This document shows positions 8,412-16,706 of a stretch of 17,553 bases of DNA, in pieces. Below the pieces are notes generated by a model. That model was not told where the DNA came from, did not search any database, and saw nothing but the letters and a program-made list of their open reading frames with translations. Numbering within the stretch: the stretch's first letter is position 1; every line of letters starts with the position of its first letter. Location: contig PLSH01000145.1 of the NCBI GenBank assembly GCA_003165095.1, positions 7,097 through 24,649 of the forward strand. Direction: 5' to 3'. This DNA comes from Acidobacteriaceae bacterium (GTDB taxonomy: Bacteria; Acidobacteriota; Terriglobia; Terriglobales; Acidobacteriaceae). A program made the translations under genes and the position numbers.

Positions 8412-8441
8412 ACCGTAGCAAACGCAAGACGAGCGTGTCAA
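8412..8441 (-). promoter_or_regulatory. Candidate promoter of the TonB-dependent receptor gene
   Basis: On the - strand a perfect -35 TTGACA (8441-8436) is followed after 18 bases by TACGGT (8417-8412), a 3/6 match to the -10 consensus. Transcription would start near 8405, leaving an untranslated leader of about 255 bases before the ATG at 8149. Sequence prediction only; the -10 element is weak. Confidence 0.3.
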
Positions 8442-8645
8442 GCGAAAATGGGCCGCGCTCCAACCGGGCATTCAGTCAGGTTGTGAAAAGGATGGGGACC
8501 TACGGGTGAACATGCGCTTAGGGTACCTATTATCTGCTATTTACGCACAATGACGAAGTTGAATCAAAAACTCAATCTGGGATGTTTTTCAAGGTTAAAA
8601 TCCGGTGAATTCCGTAACGTCTAAGGGTGCAATTCCAAGCCAGAT

Positions 8646-8659
8646 TGCAAACGTGTGCG
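8646..8659. promoter_or_regulatory. Third LacI-family-type operator-like site
   Basis: TGCAAACGTGTGCG matches the reverse complement of the operator before the transaldolase-like gene (TGCAAACGTGTGCA) at 13 of 14 positions. It lies about 90 bases beyond the end of the permease gene and about 500 bases upstream of the receptor start. No promoter with the spacing seen at the other two operators was found next to it, so its target is unclear; the receptor gene is the only downstream candidate. Confidence 0.4.
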
Positions 8660-8750
8660 GAGTGGCAGAGGCGCACCGGAGAACCCGGCGAACCCGGCAC
8701 TTTGGCGGGAAGGAATACTGCAACGCAGGACGAATCCGCCCTGAAACTGA

Positions 8751-10046
8751 CTAAGAGAACCGGGTGCGGCGCCACAACAGAGTTCCGCACACCAGCAGCG
8801 GAATCAAAGTACCGACCATGAGCACAATCATCCAGGGAAGGCTGACGCTGATGTGCTGGGCGCGTGTACCGATGGCCAGCCAGACGAAGATTGCGCAAGC
8901 CGTAAGCATGATGAGCAATTCCCACCAGCGTCGATAGTGGGGATCATCTGCCAGCGGGTCATCGCCCTGGACCACGGCGGCGACATTTTTGGAGTCGAGG
9001 CCATAGCGGTCGCACTCGCGGCTCATCGCCAGGCGCCAATTGTCGAGTTCCGACGGCGGCGGCGCGGCCATGCTGATGGATACAGCGCCCGCGATCATGA
9101 TCAGCGATCCGGCAATGATCAGCACTTTGCCCGAGAAGGACAATCCGGCCATCTCCGAGAAGACCAGCGCGCCCCACGCCAATCCCCAGAGTTGGTTGGT
9201 GTTGGAGAGCGGAATGCCGCGCCCGATGCCGAGGTATTTGGCGGCGTACTGCTGGAACAAGTCGCCGATGACCCAACAGAAGCCACCGAGAAACGGCCAG
9301 AACAGCATGGGCCGGGCTCTGTGCAACTCAGCGACCAGGTTGCCGGCGCCGCCATAGAAAATCCATCCCAGAGTGAGAATGGTCCCCAACTCGCCAAAAG
9401 TGAAAATGGTGACGAACGACAGCGGGTTCATGCCGCTGATGTAGGCCTTGCGGTAGGGAATATACATGGTGCCGAGCAGCACGCCTGCTCCGAGCGCGGC
9501 GATAATGCCGATGGCAGCCCGGCCGGGCGCTCCGGCATGCTGTTGCGCGGTGGCAATGGCCAGCACGGCCGCGCCGAAGACGATGGCCGCTGCTCCGCCC
9601 AACACCTTAACCCAATCCCTGGTTCGAGAGCCGCGGAGTTCCTTGAAGAGAATGCAGCCCCATAGGAGCCCGACAAGGCTGTTGGTATTCCAGAGCGGAA
9701 AAGCAATGGCCAGACCAACGTTGCGAACCGCAAAGATGGTGAGTGTGTTGGCCACGGCCCACAACATTCCGCCCAGCAGCGCCCACACAATCAGGTGCGG
9801 CTTGTCGCGCAGATCCCGGTAGAGGAATCGCGTGCCCTTCAGCAGCGTGGGAACAGTCCAGCGCGCCACAAATGCGCCCATGACCATGCCCATCGAGATG
9901 AGGAAGGGAGAGAATCCCTCGTTGACCAGCTTGGTGGGTGCTTCAGCACTGCCGAGCCAGACGGCCGCGGCCAGGCCACAAAAAACGCCGAGCTTGTGCA
10001 GGGAAAGTGTGGACCGCGCAGGCGCGGCGGTTGCGTTCGAGCTCAC
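8751..10046 (-). CDS. GRP/RhaT-type DMT-superfamily sugar permease, probable inositol or sugar importer
   Basis: An inner-membrane transporter of 431 residues with about ten hydrophobic helices in residues 17-326, organised as two repeats. Matching motifs PLWNTNSLVGLLWG (117-130) and PLSNTNQLWGLAWG (279-292) mark the repeats and recall glucose/ribose-type (GRP) or RhaT sugar transporters of the drug/metabolite superfamily. A C-terminal extension (about 330-431) adds a charged cytoplasmic stretch (SELDNWRLAMSRECDRYGLD...) and two more helices (about 375-393 and 404-424); this is unlike the 10-helix core family. It is the last gene of the iol operon, so import of myo-inositol or a related cyclitol is inferred, not shown. 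The start is GTG at 10046, with GAGGTGAA just upstream that overlaps the stop of the 33-codon gene, implying translational coupling. Confidence 0.8.
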   Translation of the reverse strand: MSSNATAAPARSTLSLHKLGVFCGLAAAVWLGSAEAPTKLVNEGFSPFLISMGMVMGAFVARWTVPTLLKGTRFLYRDLRDKPHLIVWALLGGMLWAVANTLTIFAVRNVGLAIAFPLWNTNSLVGLLWGCILFKELRGSRTRDWVKVLGGAAAIVFGAAVLAIATAQQHAGAPGRAAIGIIAALGAGVLLGTMYIPYRKAYISGMNPLSFVTIFTFGELGTILTLGWIFYGGAGNLVAELHRARPMLFWPFLGGFCWVIGDLFQQYAAKYLGIGRGIPLSNTNQLWGLAWGALVFSEMAGLSFSGKVLIIAGSLIMIAGAVSISMAAPPPSELDNWRLAMSRECDRYGLDSKNVAAVVQGDDPLADDPHYRRWWELLIMLTACAIFVWLAIGTRAQHISVSLPWMIVLMVGTLIPLLVCGTLLWRRTRFS

Positions 10047-10050
10047 CGGT

Positions 10051-10152
10051 TCACCTCAGGGTCATCAGCAGTGCGGTTCCCAGAATTAGCACCACGACCG
10101 GCACCCAAAGGTGAATGTCGGTAAGGATGCAGAAGAGCGCGGATCGTTTCAT
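10051..10152 (-). CDS. 33-residue single-helix membrane peptide, coupled to iolG and the permease
   Basis: A 33-codon reading frame begins MKRSALFCILTDIHLW and continues as one hydrophobic helix (PVVVLILGTALLM) ending TLR. Its ATG (10152-10150) overlaps the iolG stop as ATGA, and its stop (10053-10051) ends four bases before the GTG of the permease. It thus exactly fills the gap between the two genes and carries the permease ribosome binding site. A short positive N-terminus, one helix of about 20 residues and a terminal Arg suggest an inner-membrane peptide. By analogy with other tiny subunits (KdpF, CydX) it could assist the permease, but this is inference. I cannot assign a family. It is easily missed by gene finders with a length cut-off. 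Confidence 0.72.
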   Translation of the reverse strand: MKRSALFCILTDIHLWVPVVVLILGTALLMTLR

Positions 10153-11171
10153 TGAGAGACCTCACTAAGGCGAACGGGGCGATGCTCATCGTAAGACTTG
10201 CGCGCCGCCAGCGCCATGACGACTGGAACGCGGCTATCGGCGCCAGTGACCGGCGTGGGCTTGTTTTCAAGTACGGCCTGGGTGAACAACTGCAATTCCA
10301 AAGCAAAACTTTCAGTGTAGCGCTGCATGAAAAAGTTCAGGGGCAGATCAGTGTAAACGGAATTCTCGCCGCTGACTACAACCTGATTCGGATAGCGGTT
10401 TTCAGTGGCGATTTTGCCTCTGCTGCCCAGGATCTCAACCCGTTGATCGTAGCCGAAAGTGGCCTTGCGGCTGTTGTCGATGGTGCCGATGGCGCCATTG
10501 CGGAAGTGGAGGACGACCAGCGCGGTATCGATGTCGTTGGCCTCGCGAAAACCCGGGTCGACGAACACGCCGCCCGCGGCATACACCTCTTCAACCTCTT
10601 CGCCCATGAGGAACCGCGCCATATCGAAGTCGTGAATCATCATGTCCAGGAAGATGCCGCCGGAGGGTCCAAGGTAAGAGAGCGGCGGCGGCGCAGGGTC
10701 GCGGCTGATGATGTGCATCAGGTTCGGCAAGCCGATTTCGCCGCTTGCAACCGCCTGGCGGACGCGAATGAAGTTGGAGTCGAAGCGGCGGTTGAATCCG
10801 ACCTGGAGCTGTACCCCGGCTGCTTCCGCCGCGGCCAGCGAGCTGTCGATTTTTTCCAGGCTCAGAGAGACGGGCTTTTCGCAGAAGATATGCTTGCCTG
10901 CCTTTGCCGCCTGCACGATGAGATCGGCGTGAGTACTGGTAGAGGTGCAGATGAGGACCGCTTCGATGCGTGGATCGGCGAAGATGTCGCCAGCCGAGGC
11001 AACGACCTGGGGAATGTTGCAATGGCCGGCAAGCGTCTCCGCGGCGTGGCGATTGATATCGGTGATGGCAACGATCTCGGCTTCCGGCAGGCGAAAGGCG
11101 AGAGTTTCAGCATGGACGCGGCCGATACGGCCTGCGCCGATAATTCCGAAATGAAGTCTCTTGGTGCTCAT
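10149..11171 (-). CDS. iolG: Inositol 2-dehydrogenase (GFO/IDH/MocA family)
   Basis: IolG uses NAD+ to oxidise myo-inositol to 2-keto-myo-inositol (scyllo-inosose), the first step of inositol breakdown in the cytoplasm. The 340-residue product has the Rossmann motif GIIGAGRIGRVHAE (9-22), the CEKPVSLS segment with catalytic Lys (K99), and GGIFLDMMIHDFDMARFLMG (171-190) with the expected Asp176 and His180. VGFNRRFD (124-131) and the NAIGTIDNSR-like GAIGTIDNSR strand are also typical of inositol dehydrogenases. Length matches the family (about 340). GAGGG lies six bases before the ATG. The gene is separated from iolE by about 240 bases with an inverted-repeat element and overlaps the downstream small gene. 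A related myo-/scyllo-inositol dehydrogenase such as IolX or IolW is possible, but the complete iol context favours IolG. Confidence 0.88.
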   Translation of the reverse strand: MSTKRLHFGIIGAGRIGRVHAETLAFRLPEAEIVAITDINRHAAETLAGHCNIPQVVASAGDIFADPRIEAVLICTSTSTHADLIVQAAKAGKHIFCEKPVSLSLEKIDSSLAAAEAAGVQLQVGFNRRFDSNFIRVRQAVASGEIGLPNLMHIISRDPAPPPLSYLGPSGGIFLDMMIHDFDMARFLMGEEVEEVYAAGGVFVDPGFREANDIDTALVVLHFRNGAIGTIDNSRKATFGYDQRVEILGSRGKIATENRYPNQVVVSGENSVYTDLPLNFFMQRYTESFALELQLFTQAVLENKPTPVTGADSRVPVVMALAARKSYDEHRPVRLSEVSQ

Positions 11172-11410
11172 TTTGTGCCCTCGCAGAATACGGTTTTGAG
11201 CAGATTAGCTTCCAGCTTCTGGCTTCCAGCCTTTGCATGCGGGGATCGGGACGGCGGATCCCCTCGAAAATGCAGGTTACTAGGTCTCTGACCGGCAAGA
11301 GATGTGTCCCCGGCGGATAGTAGCGCCGGTCTCCAGACCGGCTGTCCTGGCGGCGTCCCCGCCGCCAGTAGGCATACAATCCCAAAGAACATTTCCTCCC
11401 GGTCACAGAC
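11172..11410. other. iolE-iolG intergenic region with hairpins
   Basis: This gap interrupts an otherwise tightly packed operon. Besides the inverted-repeat element (11279-11415) it has a separate hairpin, GGGGATC (11241-11247) with GATCCCC (11257-11263), and two copies of GCTTCCAGC near 11210-11230. No protein-coding potential is evident. The hairpins could stabilise or attenuate the message between iolE and iolG; no T-run supports full termination. Confidence 0.5.
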
Positions 11411-11415
11411 CTAGT
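11279..11415. repeat. 137-bp element with 17-bp terminal inverted repeats (REP/MITE-like)
   Basis: ACTAGGTCTCTGACCGG (11279-11295) is the inverse of CCGGTCACAGACCTAGT (11399-11415) with one mismatch in 17. Between them are two perfect internal palindromes: GCCGGTCT-CC-AGACCGGC (11325-11342) and CTGGCGGCG-TCCC-CGCCGCCAG (11347-11368). The arrangement fits a small non-autonomous or repetitive extragenic palindromic element. No target-site duplication is obvious, and no second copy occurs in the window. The right arm overlaps the iolE stop codon (11411-11413). Its status as a dispersed repeat is an inference that needs other genome sequence. Confidence 0.55.
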
Positions 11416-12370
11416 GCGCAGATGCCAGAAGCTGGTTTGCGGTGAAATTCGATTCAATGGAGCGCAGATAATCGCGGCTGCGCTGCGCACTCTCTTTCGG
11501 GGTGCCCATGCCGGGCAGAATGTCCTGCTCGACGAGCGCATAACCACTGTAGTCGCGAGCGGCGAGCCAGCGCAGCAGCGCGGGAAAATCCACGCAACCT
11601 TTGCCCAACTCAGGATAAAGGCCCAGCATCATCCCTGCAAAATAATCGAGATTCTCCGCCCGGCAGCGCCGCGAGACATTCGGCTCGAGATCTTTCAAGT
11701 GAATGTACCAGATGCGATCCGCAAAGCGATTAAGAGCCGCGACCAGGTCGCAATCCTCGCCTCCGGTGCCGTGGTAGTAGTGACCGGCATCGAAGACCAG
11801 GCCAAGGCGCTCAGGGTTGGTGAGATCGAGCAGCGTGGCGATCTCGTCCGGCGTTTCCACGTAGCCGGCACAGTGGTGATGGAAAACCGTGCGCAGGCCG
11901 GTCTCGTCAAAGACGGCGTGCGCGATCCTGTCTGCGCCGCCGGCAAAAGTCCTCCATTCGTCCTTGCTCAATCCCGCGCTCGCGGGAATGCGCCCGGCCA
12001 GATGGGTCCGCGTGGGATCGGTTCCGTTATCGTCGGCAAGCACCAGGTACGGCGCTTGCGTGGTGGCCACCGCGGCGATAAGGCGCGCTGTCTTCACGGC
12101 CTTCGCCACACCGTCAGCGTGCGTGGCCGGATTCTTGAGTGCTACGGGCACGAACGCGCCCAGCATGACAAGATGATTGCGTTTAGCGAGTTCGGCATTC
12201 AGCGCTTCCGGATCGGTGGGCATGTAGCCCCAATCGCCCAGCTCAGTCCCGGTGTAGCCGGTCTCGATAAGTTCGTCCAACATGCGGTTAAACGGAATTT
12301 GCTTGCTCGTGTCCTGGTGCTCGATCGTGCCCCAGGAACAAGGCGCGTTGCCAACCAATAAGTTCTTCAT
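11411..12370 (-). CDS. iolE: Inosose dehydratase-like TIM-barrel protein
   Basis: IolE removes water from 2-keto-myo-inositol to give 3D-(3,5/4)-trihydroxycyclohexane-1,2-dione. The 319-residue product belongs to the xylose-isomerase-like TIM-barrel family. It begins [11 protein letters not shown] (7-17), as IolE proteins do, and shows a metal-site series: [14 protein letters not shown] (164-177, E172), [14 protein letters not shown] (193-206, D194, H197), [10 protein letters not shown] (221-230, H224) and ALVEQD (278-283, E281). Length matches inosose dehydratase (about 300). AAGGAGA precedes the ATG by about five bases. The gene is nine bases downstream of iolA, so it is co-transcribed. Its last bases lie in the right arm of an inverted-repeat element that supplies the TAG stop. 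A generic sugar-phosphate isomerase is the alternative, but the neighbours make IolE most likely. Confidence 0.82.
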   Translation of the reverse strand: MKNLLVGNAPCSWGTIEHQDTSKQIPFNRMLDELIETGYTGTELGDWGYMPTDPEALNAELAKRNHLVMLGAFVPVALKNPATHADGVAKAVKTARLIAAVATTQAPYLVLADDNGTDPTRTHLAGRIPASAGLSKDEWRTFAGGADRIAHAVFDETGLRTVFHHHCAGYVETPDEIATLLDLTNPERLGLVFDAGHYYHGTGGEDCDLVAALNRFADRIWYIHLKDLEPNVSRRCRAENLDYFAGMMLGLYPELGKGCVDFPALLRWLAARDYSGYALVEQDILPGMGTPKESAQRSRDYLRSIESNFTANQLLASAH

Positions 12371-12379
12371 GCTTTCTCC

Positions 12380-13852
12380 TTAGAATTTTCGGCTCCACTC
12401 CCTGGGCCAGCGTTCGACCACCACCTTGGTTTGGGTGTAGAACTCGACCGCGTGATGCGCCTGGGCGTGCAGGTCGCCGAAGAAACTTTCTCCCCATCCG
12501 CTGAATGGAAACGTGGACATGGGCGCAGCTACGCCCACATTGATGCCCACATTGCCTGCATTCACTTCGTAACGGAAGCGGCGCGCGTTGGCGCCGTCTG
12601 AGGTGAAGATGCACGCCATGTTGCCGTAGCTGCGGCCGTTGACCAGGGCGATAGCTTCTTCGATCGAGGCGGCGTGCATAAGGCTGAGCACCGGCCCGAA
12701 GATTTCCGTGCGCGCCGTCTCCGCATCGGGTGGAACGTCGTCGAGCACGGTAGGCAGAACGAAGTAGCCGTCTTCGTAACCTGAAACCTTGCGGCCGCGG
12801 CCATCGACAAGCACACGCGCGCCATCGTGCTCGCCTTTCGCGATTAGGCCCTCGATGCGCGCCTTGCTTTCAGCCGAGATCACCGGCCCCATCTCGATGC
12901 CGGGAGCGGCGCCGTATCCCACTTTACGATGGGTCGCGGTGGCTACGATCTGCTCAGTAAAGCTGGGCCGCGCGTCCCCGACCGTGATGGCAACAGATGC
13001 AGCCAGGCAGCGCTGGCCGGCGCAGCCAAAGGCCGAGTCGGCGAGGATGCGCGTGGTCATTTCCATGTCGGCATCGGGCATCACCACGACCGGGTTTTTT
13101 GCGCCGCCCTGGCACTGCGCCCGCTTGCCGTTGGTCGCGGCGCGGCTGTAGATGTAACGCGCGGTCGCGGTGGAACCAACAAAGCTCACGGCGCGGATGC
13201 CGGGGTGATCGAGAATTGCGTTCACCGTGTCGCGGCCGCCATTCACAAGTTGAATTACGCCAGGCGGAAAGCCCGCTTGCCGGAGGAGTTGAAAAACCTT
13301 GTGGGACGTTATTGGCACGCGCTCCGACGGCTTGAGCAGAAAGCAATTCCCGGCTGCTACCGCATAGGGCATGAACCAGAACGGAATCATGCCGGGAAAA
13401 TTGAACGGCGTAATTGCAGCTGCGACTCCGAGCGGCTGGCGAATCATGTGCTCGTCGATGCCGGCCGCTATGTCTTCGCAATTCGTGCCCTGAATCAGCG
13501 TCGGCATGCCGCACGCGGTCTCGACGTTTTCAATCGCGCGCTGCATCTCGCCTTTGCTCTCCGCCAACGTCTTGCCGCACTCCTCGGTGATGGAGAGCGC
13601 AAGGTCGTCGCGATGTTGTTCGAGCAGAGCCTTGAGCTTGAAGAGCGGCTGCACGCGATCGACAACCGGGGTACGTCGCCAGAGAAGGAAAGCGCGCTCA
13701 GCGATCTCGACGGCCTGATTGACGTCTGCGGCCGGCGAGAGCGGAACCTGCGCCAGCACCGCTGCCGACGCGGGGTTGATGACGTTGAGCGCCTCACCGG
13801 CACTGGAGTCGCGCCACGCGCCGTCGATGAAGTTTTGCAAGCGTTCCGTCAT
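12380..13852 (-). CDS. iolA: CoA-acylating methylmalonate/malonate-semialdehyde dehydrogenase
   Basis: IolA/MmsA converts malonic semialdehyde plus CoA and NAD+ to acetyl-CoA and CO2, the last step of inositol catabolism; it also accepts methylmalonate semialdehyde. The 490-residue product is an aldehyde dehydrogenase with N151 in [14 protein letters not shown] (147-160), the NAD-binding [11 protein letters not shown] (224-234) and nucleophile C282 in [10 protein letters not shown] (275-284). Where hydrolytic ALDHs have a general-base Glu (ELGGKN), this has [16 protein letters not shown], as expected for the CoA-acylating MmsA subfamily. The C-terminal [16 protein letters not shown] segment is also typical, and length fits (485-500). 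The 12-base gap after iolD and 9-base gap before iolE show operon structure. GAGGTGAA lies just upstream of the ATG. Confidence 0.93.
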   Translation of the reverse strand: MTERLQNFIDGAWRDSSAGEALNVINPASAAVLAQVPLSPAADVNQAVEIAERAFLLWRRTPVVDRVQPLFKLKALLEQHRDDLALSITEECGKTLAESKGEMQRAIENVETACGMPTLIQGTNCEDIAAGIDEHMIRQPLGVAAAITPFNFPGMIPFWFMPYAVAAGNCFLLKPSERVPITSHKVFQLLRQAGFPPGVIQLVNGGRDTVNAILDHPGIRAVSFVGSTATARYIYSRAATNGKRAQCQGGAKNPVVVMPDADMEMTTRILADSAFGCAGQRCLAASVAITVGDARPSFTEQIVATATHRKVGYGAAPGIEMGPVISAESKARIEGLIAKGEHDGARVLVDGRGRKVSGYEDGYFVLPTVLDDVPPDAETARTEIFGPVLSLMHAASIEEAIALVNGRSYGNMACIFTSDGANARRFRYEVNAGNVGINVGVAAPMSTFPFSGWGESFFGDLHAQAHHAVEFYTQTKVVVERWPREWSRKF

Positions 13853-13864
13853 TTTCAGTTCACC

Positions 13865-15727
13865 TCAGAGGAAATAACGTTCGCGCTTTCGCGCCTCTTC
13901 ATAGCGTGCCCGGGCCTCGCGCACGCTTTCCATTTCAGAAACCTCGGCTACCGCAACGTCCCACCACGACTCGTAGCCAGGCACACCGATGGTGGGATCG
14001 GTCTCGATCACGATCACCGTGGTGCGGTCGCCCGATTTGGCATCATCGAGAGCCTGCTTCAGCTCTTGAATGGTTGCAGCCTTTACGGCGTGCGCACCAA
14101 GGCTGCGAGCGTTGGCCACAAAGTCGATGCGCAGCGTGTCGCCATCCAACTGGCCGGATGTAGAGTTGCGGACCTTGAAACCGGTTCCAAATCCGCCCTG
14201 GCCCAGCGACTGGCTCAGGTTGCCGATGCTGGCGAAGCCGTGATTATCCACCAGCACGATGATGATTTTTATGCCCTCCTGCACTGAGGTTGCAATTTCA
14301 CTCGGCATCATCAGATAGGTGCCGTCGCCCAGGAACACAAAGACTTCACGGCTGGGGTCGGCGAGTTTCGCGCCCATCGCCCCGGGAATCTCATAGCCCA
14401 TGCACGAGTAACCGTACTCCATGTGATAGCCGTTGGGCGTGCGCGTGCGCCACAACTTGTGCAGGTCGCCGGGATGACTGCCCGCAGCTGAGAGCAGAAC
14501 ATCGCGCGGCCCTGACGCCTCCCACATCGCGCCGATCACCTCGCTCTGCGCGGGTCGGCCCGGATTATCGAGATGAAAGAGTCGATCGACCTCCGCTTCC
14601 CACTTTGCTTTCAGATCGGCAGCCTCAGCCGCGTAATCGGCCGGGACACGATAGCCCGCAAACGCCGTTGTCAACTGCTCGAGCGCAACGCGCGCATCAG
14701 CCACCACGGGGATGGCGCCGACTTTATATGCATCGAACTCGGCGGTGTTGATGTTCACAAAGCGCACCTGCGGATTCTGGAAGGCCGTCATCGACGCTGT
14801 CGTGAAATCGGAGTAACGCGTGCCGATGCCGATGACAACGTCGGCTGCATTCGCGAGCCGGTTGGCGGCAAGCGTGCCAGTAGCGCCAATCGCGCCCACC
14901 GATTGCGGGTGGTCCCACTCGAGCGAGCCTTTGCCCGCCTGCGTTTCCGCAACGGGGATACCGGTCCCGGCAACGAATTCGGCGAGCGCCTGCGAAGCCC
15001 CGCTCATCAGCACGCCGCCGCCGGCCACGATGATCGGCTTGCTGGCCGCGCGGATGGCCGCAATCGCGCATTCAAACGAAAGCTGGTCCGGTGCACCGCG
15101 CCGGATGAGCCACACGCGCTTGCGAAAGAGTTCTTCAGGATAGTCGTACGCTTCAGCCTGCACGTCCTGCGGCAACGCCAAAGTCGCCGCGCCGCAATCG
15201 GAGGGCGAGGTTAGCACGCGCATTACCTCGGGCAGCGTGGTGATGAGTTGTTCGGGGCGATAAATGCGGTCCCAGTAGCGCGAGACCGGCTTGAAGCAAT
15301 CGTTCACGCCAATATCCTGCGTGGCGGGCGACTCCAATTGCTGCAATACTGGCGCGACGTTGCGGCGCGCGAAGATGTCGCCGGGAAGCAGCAGCACGGG
15401 CAGGTGATTGATGGTGGCGAGCGCGGCGCCGGTGATCATGTTGGTCGCGCCCGGCCCGATCGAAGAGGTGCACGCGAATGCGCGCAGCCGGTTGCTGGCC
15501 TTGGCAAAGCCCGCGGCGAAATGCACGCCGGATTGCTCATTGCGCATAGGAATAAAGGGGAGTTCCCGATCCTGCTCGAGCGCCTGCCCGATGCCGGCCA
15601 CGTTGCCGTGGCCAAAGATTCCGAGCACTCCGGCAAAGAACCTGTGCTGCTCTCCGTCTCTCTCCACGTACTGGTTTTTCAGGAAAGTGAGCAGCGCCTG
15701 GGCCATGGTCATTCGGCGCGTATTCAT
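13865..15727 (-). CDS. iolD: 3D-(3,5/4)-trihydroxycyclohexane-1,2-dione acylhydrolase
   Basis: IolD is a thiamine-diphosphate enzyme that opens the cyclohexanedione ring to 5-deoxy-D-glucuronate. From ATG 15727 the product is 620 residues and starts MNTRRMTMAQALLTFLKNQY. It has IFGHGNVAGIGQALEQ (37-52), the catalytic Glu64 in RNEQSGVHFAAGFA, a central domain with IIVAGGGVLMSG (232-243), and the ThDP motif FLGDGTYLMMPSE (465-477) with Asn495. These features and the length match IolD rather than acetolactate synthase. The frame extends seven codons upstream to 15748, but ATG 15727 is preferred because GAGGAG precedes it at about seven bases and the N-terminus then matches the family. It lies 76 bases after iolB and 12 before iolA, so all three are probably co-transcribed. 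Confidence 0.92.
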   Translation of the reverse strand: MNTRRMTMAQALLTFLKNQYVERDGEQHRFFAGVLGIFGHGNVAGIGQALEQDRELPFIPMRNEQSGVHFAAGFAKASNRLRAFACTSSIGPGATNMITGAALATINHLPVLLLPGDIFARRNVAPVLQQLESPATQDIGVNDCFKPVSRYWDRIYRPEQLITTLPEVMRVLTSPSDCGAATLALPQDVQAEAYDYPEELFRKRVWLIRRGAPDQLSFECAIAAIRAASKPIIVAGGGVLMSGASQALAEFVAGTGIPVAETQAGKGSLEWDHPQSVGAIGATGTLAANRLANAADVVIGIGTRYSDFTTASMTAFQNPQVRFVNINTAEFDAYKVGAIPVVADARVALEQLTTAFAGYRVPADYAAEAADLKAKWEAEVDRLFHLDNPGRPAQSEVIGAMWEASGPRDVLLSAAGSHPGDLHKLWRTRTPNGYHMEYGYSCMGYEIPGAMGAKLADPSREVFVFLGDGTYLMMPSEIATSVQEGIKIIIVLVDNHGFASIGNLSQSLGQGGFGTGFKVRNSTSGQLDGDTLRIDFVANARSLGAHAVKAATIQELKQALDDAKSGDRTTVIVIETDPTIGVPGYESWWDVAVAEVSEMESVREARARYEEARKRERYFL

Positions 15728-15803
15728 GCTTTCTCTCCTCAAGATCAAAATGGTTCAATTCCATCGATACTTGGCAGCCGGAACCGGCGCGGCCGAGCTG
15801 AAC

Positions 15804-16622
15804 TCAACACCAAATCATGGGCAGCCGAGGATCCTTTTCGCGCCAGGCGCCGCGTACCCACGCGTAATCCGGGTCGTCGGATGCGGCCAGCGAGCGCGCC
15901 GAGCCCGCCAGCGCGTTCAGATAATACACGTTGTAACCATGCGCCGCCGCAACCGGATGATAGCCCTCCGGAATGAGAACGATTTCGCCATCGCGCACCG
16001 TCAGTGTCTCATCGATGCGGCGATCCGCGGTGTACACCTTTTGCAACGCAAAGCCCTCGGGCCGCTCAATGCGATAGTAGTAGATTTCCTCAAGGTCCAC
16101 TTCGCCCGGCGGGTTGTGCACATCGTGCTTGTGGGGCGGAAAGCTGGACCAGTTGCCCGCCGGCGTGAACACCTCCACCACGATCAGGCGCTGCGCGGGA
16201 AACCTGGGCGGCAGCATATCGTGAATCTGGCGAGTGGCGTTGCCGCCGCCGCGAATCTCGATGCCCACATCGTCCGGCGTTACCAGCCGCGCCGGAAATT
16301 CCTCTTCGGCTTTCGAGTAGCAGAATGCGAGCTCGCAATCAGTGACGGCGCTGACTGTGAATTCCGTATGAATGGGCAGATAGAGCGTGTAGGGAAGGCC
16401 GTCAAATACCGTGGCGCGCTTGCCAATGCTCAGCCATTCACCGCGCGAACTTGTCACCGAGCACACGCCGCCAAGCACCACGATGGCCAGTTCCCTGTCC
16501 GCCGTTTCGCCCTGGTATTTCTGGGCCGCCTCCAGCTTGCGCGTCTCGAACGACAGGAACTGAAAACCAAAGTCTTCAATCCGGTTTCGAAAAACTTCCG
16601 GGCGGACGAGCAAGTTATTCAT
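15804..16622 (-). CDS. iolB: 5-deoxy-glucuronate isomerase
   Basis: IolB isomerises 5-deoxy-D-glucuronate to 2-deoxy-5-keto-D-gluconate in the cytoplasm. The 272-residue product is a two-domain cupin with the family's metal-site signature SSFPPHKHD (159-167, H164 and H166), EVDLEEIYYYRIERPEGF (174-191, Glu at 178-179) and EGYHPVAAAHGYNVYYLN (219-236, H222). It ends DPRLPMIW, the usual IolB finish. Length is as expected (about 270). AAGGAG precedes the ATG by about seven bases. It is the first gene of the iolB-iolD-iolA-iolE-iolG operon. A predicted promoter and a LacI-type operator lie 85-140 bases upstream, so it probably sets regulation for the whole cluster. It has no KduI-like features that would suggest pectin catabolism instead. 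Confidence 0.93.
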   Translation of the reverse strand: MNNLLVRPEVFRNRIEDFGFQFLSFETRKLEAAQKYQGETADRELAIVVLGGVCSVTSSRGEWLSIGKRATVFDGLPYTLYLPIHTEFTVSAVTDCELAFCYSKAEEEFPARLVTPDDVGIEIRGGGNATRQIHDMLPPRFPAQRLIVVEVFTPAGNWSSFPPHKHDVHNPPGEVDLEEIYYYRIERPEGFALQKVYTADRRIDETLTVRDGEIVLIPEGYHPVAAAHGYNVYYLNALAGSARSLAASDDPDYAWVRGAWREKDPRLPMIWC

Positions 16623-16706
16623 GCATCACTCCTTGGCCAGTCCCATGATTCTCGCTACCCAGTATCGATTCGAAGCGTTCTCGTTCGATGTGCAGCGCTT
16701 CTAAAA

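Larger units (their letters stand above)
8150..8750. other. Long intergenic/leader region upstream of the receptor gene
   Basis: About 600 bp without a supportable gene. Reading frames of 60-120 codons here lack ribosome binding sites and recognisable protein character, and one contains the predicted promoter. The stretch holds the receptor ribosome binding site (at about 8155-8161), a candidate promoter (8412-8441) and an operator-like palindrome (8646-8659). CGTTAA-like words recur at about 8180, 8255 and 8277. No clear terminator for the permease gene was found; GAACCCGGC is tandemly repeated near 8680-8698. Confidence 0.55.

Noticed and set aside
8263..8463. 66-codon - strand frame in the receptor leader
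   Set aside because: Non-ATG start without a ribosome binding site; it overlaps the predicted promoter and has no protein character beyond chance hydrophobic residues.
10152..11291. 379-codon + strand frame opposite iolG
   Set aside because: Mirror of iolG codons, no start signal, no recognisable motifs.
12929..14287. 452-codon + strand frame opposite iolA and iolD
   Set aside because: Crosses two real gene boundaries on the other strand and has Arg/His-rich composition typical of antisense reading in GC-rich DNA.
15777..15788. Palindrome GCCGGAACCGGC in the iolB-iolD gap
   Set aside because: A two-base loop and 5-bp arms with no flanking T-run; common by chance in this GC-rich sequence.
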